Below are positions 56,450 to 64,000 of a DNA stretch of 64,000 nucleotides, one piece after another. How positions within the stretch are numbered: position 1 is the stretch's first letter; every line of letters starts with the position of its first letter. This stretch comes from Lophius americanus (lineage: Eukaryota; Chordata; Actinopteri; Lophiiformes; Lophiidae): contig JBBDHG010000097.1 of assembly GCA_037951165.1 (NCBI GenBank), forward strand, positions 1,394,501 to 1,458,500. The letters are read 5' to 3'. The notes beneath the pieces were generated by a model, which was not told the origin of the DNA, searched no databases, and saw only the letters and a program-made list of their open reading frames with translations. The position numbers and the translations under genes were made by a program.

Positions 56450-57690
56450 AGAACTAGCTGGAGTGCTGGTCCCAAGCCCGGTTAAATGGGGAGGATTGTG
56501 TCAGGAAGGGCGCTGGAGGTAAAACCTATGCCAAATCAATTCGGATTTCCAAACCAGAATGGTTGGGCCCGGGATAACAACGACCGCCACTGGCATTGTT
56601 AACTAGCAGGATGCCCGTGGAAATATGTTACCATTGTTGAAGAAAAAGAAGGGTTAGGTCTGGTGAAGACAGACAGCGAAACCAGGAAACAGCGAGAGGT
56701 GAGGAAAGGCAGCAGTGTAAGGGTAAGAGTAGGAACTTTAAATGTTGGCATGTTCCCAGGAAAGTATAGAGAACTAGCTTTTATGATGGAGAGAAGGAAC
56801 GTAGGTATACTTTGTCTCCAAGAGACCTGGTGGAAAGGCAGCAAGACTACATGCATTGGAGGAGGGTACAAACTGTTTTATCAAGAAGTAGATTGGAGGA
56901 GAAATGGGTTAGGGGTGATCCTTAACGAGTATGTGAAGAATGGTCTGGAGGTGAAGAGAGTGTAAGACAGAGTGATGGGTATGAAGATAGAGATTGGAGG
57001 TGTGATACGAATACGAATGTTGTCTGTGATTATGCCCCACAAGTTGGTCGTGAGCCAGAAGAGAAAGAGAATTTCTGGAGTGAGTTGGATGGAAAGTTAT
57101 CCCAAGGGTGAGAGAGTAGTGGTTGGAGCAGACTTTAATGGTCATGTTAGTAAAGAAAACAGAGGCGATTAGGACGAGAAGGGCAGCTATGGGGATAAGA
57201 AGAGGAACTTGGAAGGAGAGTTGGTTGTAGATTTTGCAAGAAAAATGGAAATGGCTGCGAATAATACGAAATGGCTGTGAATAATACGGATTTCAAGAAG
57301 AGGGAGGAGCAAAGGGTGACCAATAAGAGCAGAGGCAGGAACACGGAGGTGGACTACTTCCTATACAGAAGATGCAACCTGAAAGAGATTGAAAAATGCA
57401 AGGTGGTGACAGGGGAGCACATAGAATGGTAGTATGTGGGATTACTGGTGGTAAACAAAAGGAAAAGAGCAAAGTTAGAGCAGATAATCAAATGGTGGAA
57501 TTTGAGGAAGGAAAACTGGTGTGTGAACTTCAAGGAGGAATTGAGACCGGCTCTGGGTGGTAGTTAGCAGCTGCCAGATGACTGGGCAACCAAAGCAAGG
57601 TGCTTGGTGTGTCATCAGGGCAGAAGACAGAAAATAAGAAGAATTGGTGGTCGAATGAGGAGGAGTAAATAATAAAGTCACAGTTTACAA
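56450..57690 (+). pseudogene. RTE-type LINE, 5' part with CFDP2-like endonuclease (decayed)
   Basis: Begins CCAAGCCCGGTTAAATGGGG.., the element's 5' region. ORF 56,663-56,965 reads ..VRVGTLNVGMFPGKYREL, ERRNVGILCLQETWWKGSK and GGYKLFYQEVDWRRNGLGVI: an AP-endonuclease-type domain with the TLN and QET motifs. Downstream blocks RISGVSWMESYPKGERVV.. and VGADFNGHVSKENRGD (57,065-57,170), then NLEGELVVDFARKMEMA-like text, lie in other frames. The RT proper is missing here. Plus strand. Confidence 0.85.
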
Positions 57691-58249
57691 TAACAGGTAG
57701 AACATAATTGAAGTTCCCCCTCACTTGGTTTCACCCTGTGACATCCCTGGTGATGTCACAGAAGGTTTAAATACAGGAATTAGGTTGGTACCTCTTCCTT
57801 TTGCCTATGAAACCCCAGGTGAGTTGTAACATGAGAAAATGCACATTTATTAAATGACATAGAGTATATTCACACTAAATAATAAATCAACTTACTTACT
57901 TTGTTATTTAATTTAACCAAATAAAATAACAAACAAATATAGCTGGGATACTATGTGTAAGCTCAATATTGATAGTGGTCCGGTTATGCTTGAACAATCA
58001 GCAAGTATAGTTCAATTTGTGGAGGTATATCATATTGTGAAATGGGGAAAGTCAAAGTTTAGCACCAATATTGTTACTGAAGTAAATGATCTGAATACTT
58101 TAGTGAGTTCTAACTCTTATTTGCATTCCTGAATCCTGTTGTTGAATGAAAATGATTGCGTAACGGACGGTCCCAATGTTATGACAGCTTAGAGACGTTC
58201 AGGCACTACAACGCAGAAGGAGAGAAGAGAAAATAAGAGTACATACAGT
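57691..58249. other. Spacer with no recognised feature
   Basis: AT-rich; short ORFs lack protein-like composition. Confidence 0.5.
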
Positions 58250-58540
58250 ATCAATCATTCATTTTCTGTAACCGCTCATCCTGTGCAGGGTCACGGTGTC
58301 TGGAGCCTAACCCTGCTGACACTGGGGGAGAGGCAGGATACACACTGGAAAATTCCCCAGTTCATTAAAGGGTCATCAATTGGAATCAAATAACCAATCT
58401 TGCCCACGGGCAACTCAGGTTCACCAATATTACGTGTGTTTGGACTTGGGATGGAAGCCGGAGAATCCGGAGAGAACCCACTCAAACCAACCCACAGAAA
58501 GTCAACAAATACAGGTTCAGGGTCATGAACCCTTTAAGCT
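58250..58540 (+). repeat. Dispersed repeat family B, copy 3
   Basis: CTGTAACCGCTCATCCTGTG.. CAGGGTCACGGTGTCTGGAG.., then TTTGGACTTGGGATGGAAGC CGGAGAATCCGGAGAGAACCC in two halves. Confidence 0.7.
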
Positions 58541-59329
58541 CAGGCACCTATGCCACTATAGTATGTCTGTATCAATCGATCATTGCTCAATTTACAACTT
58601 TTCACGAAATATGTAGGTTTTGAATGGTTACACATTGATTGTCGTTGAACTAAAAGTATCTTCAAAACACATCTTTCAAATCAAAACTCCATTGTTTTAA
58701 AAACAAACAAGTTATTTTGAGATCCGTAATCAAGGGGACTATGCATGCAGTTCATATATGTACATATTTAATGTACACTTTTCTCCTACTCAACTCTACT
58801 GTAAACAGAGTAGCGCCCCCTGGAGTTGTGTGATGTATTGAACACAAGATTACGTTCCACCTGAGAACTTCCCCTATACATCATGAAAAACCGGTACAGC
58901 AAAGGCCTTGAGCTGGTACCAAACATTTGTCACTCAAGCTGTAGTCTGGCAGGGCAAGAGCACTAAATCACTGAAGAGTGCTACATTTTTGTACTTTTTT
59001 GTCTGTACTTTTAACAGAATATTTTGAAGCCCATAGAGATAAACATGTACCTTAATGTACTGGTACAGAATATACCTACTGGAAAAGTACAGATTTAATG
59101 ACTCTGTAAATGATGACTTTATTATTCTCCTAATATCTGTGTAAAGAACGAATCATTAGCTTATATTTTTTCGACAAAATCAATATTTGAAAGATAAAAC
59201 AATAATTCATTTTCAGAGCATTTCGATAAATATATTGTTCTGCTAGAACTGATATGACCTTAGAAAGTTGAATTTTATGATTTAGCTTTCACTGATTTGT
59301 CCATAACTTAACTTGGGTTGGATGAAAGT

Positions 59330-59640
59330 TGCTGGATTGATGGAACCCATGTCCCTCCCTCGCCCTCTTTGCCCCTCTCTCTTTACATCCCTCAACACAA
59401 CCGGTAATGGCATTAGGCCGTCCACCCTGAGTCTTGGATCTGCTCCTGGTTTCCGACCATTAAAAGTTTTTTCTTTTTTTTTTAGCTTTGTTAGAATTTG
59501 TTGGGTTTCGGAAGGATAATTAATAAAAAGTCCGGTCTAGACCGGTTCTTTTTGGAAAAAGGGTCTTGAGAAAACAGTTGTTGTGAATGGGCCCTATATA
59601 AATACAATTTGATTTGAGTTGAACTATTCTGCCACTGGTG
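59330..59640 (+). repeat. Common teleost repeat with CTATATAAATACAATTTGA end
   Basis: CGTCCACCCTGAGTCTTGGA, TCTGCTCCTGGTTTCCGACC, ATTAAAAGTTTTTTC.., ..GGTCTAGACCGGTTCTTTTT.., ..GGGCCCTATATAAATACAAT: an ordered match to a ubiquitous fish interspersed repeat. Confidence 0.65.
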
Positions 59641-59929
59641 TTGAATTCCATTTGAATAAAGTAATTTAACTGCAGGAATAGCTTGCAGAAGACAACTTTG
59701 ACAGAGAGACAGACATAAATTAATGAACATAAGTACATTAAATCTTCTAGTCTGAAGAAAGTGCCCTATGTGTCAAGGACAGTGCCCCCCTTCTATCTGG
59801 TAAGCAAGCCCGTACTCTGTGAATAGGAAGGGGTGGGCCTGAAGATATTAAACCCCAATGGTTGTTCCATGACAGCTTCTGTGATTGGCTACCTCTCCTG
59901 ATGAGCAGGTGACACCTTATGTGGTATAA

Positions 59930-60030
59930 CAATTGTCACCACTGTATGATGGTGGTTGTGAATAGTTGAATATTGGCTTCTGTAAAGTGTTGGTATAGTG
60001 ACAAACACTATACAAATACAGTCCATTTAG
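59930..60030 (+). repeat. SINE-like repeat, 3' tail fragment
   Basis: CACTATACAAATACAGTCCATTT end, the same family as 54,270-54,570. Confidence 0.5.
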
Positions 60031-61640
60031 GCCCTTTTTTTTCAATTTAATGGGAGAACAGAATCCCACCAGCAAGGGAAAAGGTGCGGTACGCCAAACA
60101 GATCTGGGGTGACTTCAAAACTCAGTTGGATTTTAGCATTCATTGGATTTTCAAGAATTTCTGCAATTGATAGCAGACCAAAACTAGAAAAAGCACTCAG
60201 AGATCGCAAAAAACAGTACCTGGTGTAGACTGTTATCAGAATCAATTACATCACTTAATTTTTGAAAATGTCATGCAGAGTGGTTCGTTGATGTCTGAGT
60301 TATTATAAAAACTACCAACAAATTCTCTCAGTATTTCTAAAATACTCTGGAATTGTTTATCTCTCCTCATTCTCCTCCTCCTTAGCCCTTAGCTCCACCA
60401 CCACCACCACCCCGTCCCCCTTTTACTGCTTCTTATATAATATAATCTATATATAATATAATAATCTCAACTCAACAGAGTTATCCAAGGTTCTCTACAG
60501 TCAAAGCTGTAATTGTTTTGCACAGGTGTCAGCAGGGTGTTTGGATCAACTTAACATAACATAACGTTATGTCTGGTATATCTATATCTGTTTTTTATTC
60601 AAGACCAAACCAAAACTGAAAGAGTGTCAAGACAGCCCTTTCACCACAAGGTGGCTCTGCTGCAATCGGTTCATATTATTTTATTTGAAGTGATGACCAA
60701 ACTTTGATCATCTCTAGGATATGCCAAAACCTAGAATGTGTAGAATTTCACTCAGATCTGTGAATCCATTTTTCTATAATCTTGCAAACAAACAAACAGA
60801 GGTAAAAACATTGCCTCTTTGGCAGAGGAAACAGATCTGACGATATTTGATTACATGCAGAATCTCTATGTAGTGGATCACTTTTTGGGGGACAATGTAT
60901 ACATTGGTTAACAGGAAAAAAGAGCAAATTGCTCGAATGAATTTATTGCATGAGTTGAAAACAATGTTGTTCTTTACAATTCCAGTGAGGAAACAATGGA
61001 AAAATACAGTAAGTGCATGAACATGTTATTTGCACATTACACAAATGTCATCATGGCAAAAGAATGATTGAACAGATATGTCAGGCGCTTTGGGGGTTTT
61101 AAACACATTTGCCAGTACTTTTTGGCAGCTCTGATACTAATACTCACATTTGCATTCCATCCCAGAGGTAAGGTTTGGCAACACTGTTTATCTTTATATA
61201 ATCAATAGAGACAAGGTCAGGTTGAACAAACAAGGCAAGCTCTGTGAAAAGCAAGGCCAGGTTGTTATAAATGTTCAACCTGCTACATCTTGTTACTTTT
61301 GTTCCTGGTTGGATTCAGTCATAGACTGTAAAAAAGAAGTGGGATCTCCACGTGCGCTGTCATAGAGACGTGTCTGATGGTTGCATTCCCGCCAGTACAT
61401 TGTTGGGCATCCCACACTTGCATTTCTCAAAAGGGGTGGTGACTTCATCTGCGGTCCTACCACAAATGTTATTGTGCTGTCCTCAAAGAAATAATTAAAA
61501 TTCCCAAAAATAACTTGCCTCACATGCTGCTTTTCCTATATGTGACGAGGTGAAGATCGGCTATAATCCACCCGGGATTCTAGGCCTTTCTGTGTTAGTC
61601 TTTGTGTTCTCTTCTTGTGCACAAACACACCTCCAACAAT
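60031..61640. other. Spacer with no recognised gene
   Basis: Apart from short repeat-like segments (for example TCATAGACTGTAAAAAAGAA at 61,318-61,337, a familiar fish repeat end) nothing is recognised. Confidence 0.5.
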
Positions 61641-61659
61641 CCAAAAACATGCAGTGTAG

Positions 61660-61830
61660 GTGATTTAGTGTCCGCAGGTGTGAATGTGAGTGTGAATGGT
61701 TGTTCATCTCTATTGATGAACCGGCTACTTATCCAGGGGATAAGCGGCTTCTCAACCCAACGTCAACTGGGATATGCCCAAGCCCTGCCATAACCTTGAA
61801 GGGGATAAGTGGTTACAGAAAATGGAAATG
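61660..61830 (+). repeat. Common teleost dispersed repeat related to family B (opposite orientation)
   Basis: GTGAGTGTGAATGGTTGTTC.., ..ACTGGGATATGCCCAAGCCC.., ..GGGGATAAGTGGTTACAGAA AATGGA. The final ACAG motif and 'ATAAGTGGTTACAG' are complementary to the CTGTAACCGCTTAT start of family B. Confidence 0.65.
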
Positions 61831-61914
61831 TTGGTATGACTACCTGATACTACCTGCAACAACTTTCCTAACATGTGTATCTTGTATTATTAGAGTGTTG
61901 TGTGGTACAAAAAC

Positions 61915-62116
61915 CAGCATGCAATGCTTTTTGAAAAGAAAGGCTACAGAATCCGATATATCTGACTATGAAACATCAGCCATATCATCCAGTGGCAATT
62001 TAGAAGCAAGGGTATTGGACAAAAGCAGCAAGGCAAAGAAAAGAAGCAAGATGACAGCTGCTTGTTCTGTGGTTTCATCTAAACTTAGGATCTTATTAGC
62101 AAAGTATGTGGTATGA
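61915..62116 (+). pseudogene. Unidentified ORF remnant (KRKATESDISDYETS)
   Basis: The last part of an open frame reads MQCFLKRKATESDISDYETS and ..KSSKAKKRSKM, an acidic/Ser-rich then basic composition like the N-termini of some domesticated hAT/ZBED-type transposase relatives. No zinc finger or catalytic motif is visible and the upstream half of the frame is repeat. The identification is weak. Confidence 0.2.
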
Positions 62117-62761
62117 AAAGGTTAAACCAAGCGTCGGTTCTGGGCAAAATTATAAGACGTCTTCTAAAAATCATCTGTCACAACCTAGCAAAGGTGTTTT
62201 ATCCACTTGATAAGTCAATAAAACCCACAAAGTAAGTGATCATGAAGTGTGCAAAAGTTTCCAAGAACGCGCTGGAGGCTAGCTATCTAGTAATGGAGAT
62301 GAGACCAAGGATTCAAAGCCCCTTCAGTTGCAAAGAAAACCTAAGACCAACCAAAGCTGACACGAGTGCAACTGGCAGAGATCACCTTGGATAACACATT
62401 AAAAAGAAATCTCACAATATGTCTCTAAACAGGTTTTGGATATCAGTTGAGAAGGAATAGTTGAATTTAGTACTAATTACATTCTGTTACTATTCCCAAA
62501 GTTATATTAGTGTGAACTGAGCTTTTGGAGCCTGATTTAGATGAAAGAACTGGAAGTGTCTTATCCACCCCTAACAGAAGAAAGAGGCTTTGTACATCCT
62601 CCCTGGCTCAGATTTCCCACTGAATGTAAAGCATATTTTCGTCTCCTCTCTCTAAATGAACCAATTATTGTGTAATCATGTGAATGTTGGCTGTCAGAGA
62701 GATCGCAAATGTTTTTTGAATAGATTTTAGACTGGATGAGCACCTATTGATAAATGATACT

Positions 62762-62822
62762 AATACTAAATAATAATAATACTAATAATAATACTAATAC
62801 TAATACTAATACTAATACTAAT
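62762..62822 (+). repeat. (ACTAAT)n / (AAT)n microsatellite
   Basis: Array of AAT units passing into five or more ACTAAT hexamers. Confidence 0.9.
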
Positions 62823-63463
62823 TTGCATGCAGTTATATGGTTGACAATTAATAGTGATAACCCCACAAATGAATATGAAAAAGCCTATGTAAACGGCTTT
62901 TACATGATTATGTAGATTCCTGGGTCCTCCAGTCTTATTTTCCTGGAATTCAGCAATATTGTCATTCAAACTCTAAAATGACCTGAGAATTTTGCTTTAT
63001 TATGACATCTAAAATGTACCATGTGCATTTAATTGTAACAAACTGTAGTGTACTGTATTTCCCCTGGTGAATTGGTACTTCCAATTATTTTGTTTATGTT
63101 ATAAACATTATTTGGGAGTTCGATCCCAGCCCTTGATGCTACATGCTGTGGGTCCTTGAGATATTTGCAGTTTAAAGCTGCAACGAGTGAACACATCTGT
63201 TAATAGGAGAGACCAAACAACCATTCCTCAAGCTCAGGGCCCGACACAGGAGAGCCAGCTCACCAGGATAGGACTCAGCCGCCCAGCTGCATCTCAAGAA
63301 CCAGGGACACTCATTTGAAGATAACAATGTGGTTGCAGATGGATTGAAAGAGGAATGAAGGAAACCAATATATGTCAAACTATAAAAAGCCCTCCTTGAA
63401 CAGACGTGAAGTTCTCGCACATTAACATAATTCTGTTTGATCAGCATTCACACTTTGCCTCAG

Positions 63464-63592
63464 ATGTTAATGACTCATATGCTGATCCAGTATAGTGTCC
63501 CAAGTGAACTGGACGACCCACAACGCTGCTTCCAGTGTCAGTTGGACAACCTCATGGCTCTCAATGCACTGGCCATCTCTCATGAGGTTTAA
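63464..63592 (+). other. Exon-like segment, open on both strands
   Basis: After TTTGCCTCAG| (a good acceptor) the plus strand reads MLIQYSVPSELDDPQRCFQC then QLDNLMALNALAISHEV and stop, with AATAAA at about 63,746. The minus strand is also open over the same stretch. I do not recognise a protein. It could be the last exon of a plus-strand gene, or part of a repeat. Confidence 0.25.
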
Positions 63593-64000
63593 TAACTGAA
63601 TCTTTATCGGTCAGACAGAATGGAGGAGGCCTCTTGCATGGATGTGAAACACAGTAAAACCTTTAGAAGCAGTCAAGACACCTCTGATTAAACCTTACAA
63701 AGTTTTATTGTACAATTGCGTCATTGGTATGACATCAAGTCAAAATAAAACCAGGAGCTTGAATGAAATGCTGTTGGTGGACGCTCTGCAGCAGATCATC
63801 GTCTTTCTCATAGAGTTCCTTGCTCCTTTTAGTTTTCATCCACACATACAGGATTGTACTTGACATTCCCAGTCTCTTGGTCTGGGTATTTTATTCCTTA
63901 ACTCGCTGGAGGTATGTTCATGGTATTAAAGATGTCCACTAGATGGCACCAGTGAATTTAGCTACTTTGGGACCAGCTGCACCAGCTTCAACTTGAGGCT

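Noticed and set aside
63963..64000. Possible C-terminus of a minus-strand gene entering from the right (…KLVQLVPK stop)
   Set aside because: Only about a dozen codons are visible before the edge and a second frame is equally open; not supportable.
1..64000. tRNA, rRNA, CRISPR arrays, operon-like structure
   Set aside because: None seen; the sequence is clearly eukaryotic with split genes and fish repeats.

Overview
The window is genomic DNA of a vertebrate, almost certainly a teleost of the spiny-rayed (acanthomorph) type. It is AT-rich, its coding sequence is split into small exons with GT..AG introns, and its introns and spacers carry typical fish repeats: L2-type and Rex1/CR1-type LINEs, an RTE-type LINE with a CFDP2-like endonuclease, internally deleted Tc1/mariner elements, a SINE-like repeat and several anonymous dispersed families. 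I see no prokaryotic, CRISPR or organelle sequence.

Two protein-coding genes can be assembled exon by exon, both on the minus strand and arranged head to tail. (1) A carboxylesterase (type-B alpha/beta-hydrolase) runs from its start codon at 55,587 to its stop at 35,445. Thirteen coding exons keep one continuous frame and give 559 residues, with signal peptide, oxyanion-hole HGGG, nucleophile motif GESAGG, the acidic and histidine members of the triad and both conserved disulfide pairs. Its C-terminus is an alanine run ending NSGN instead of an HxEL ER-retention tetrapeptide. (2) The orthologue of KIAA0513, an SBF2-domain protein of the nervous system, has its start codon at 17,840 and its stop at 673. 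Eleven coding exons give 435 residues. A strong splice acceptor at 18,018 shows that 5'UTR lies further upstream. The best candidate for its first exon and promoter is a GC-rich island at about 34,520-34,660 with a full CRE palindrome and an NRF1-like site. That island is only about 0.6-0.8 kb beyond the end of the carboxylesterase gene.

Layout: 1-18,018 holds the body of KIAA0513. 18,019-34,519 is its presumed long first intron, filled with two L2 LINE copies (one with a changed RT active site, one with an 857-bp deletion), a Tc1 fragment, a Rex1-type fragment inside inverted repeat arms, and an unexplained plus-strand ORF that ends in a stop followed at once by AATAAA. 34,520-34,660 is the promoter island. 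35,445-55,587 is the carboxylesterase, whose introns hold RTE, Tc1, MITE-like and other repeats. 55,588-64,000 is the upstream spacer, with a G-rich (G4-capable) tract close to the esterase start, a decayed RTE LINE, several dispersed repeats and one or two weak exon-like signals near the right edge.

The two genes have no evident shared pathway: one is a secretory-route ester hydrolase, the other a cytosolic signalling/scaffold protein. I found no convincing new biological system. The most unusual points are the esterase C-terminus, the perfect 19-bp hairpin beside a KIAA0513 splice donor, the inverted arms around the Rex1 fragment, and the orphan ORF at 31 kb.
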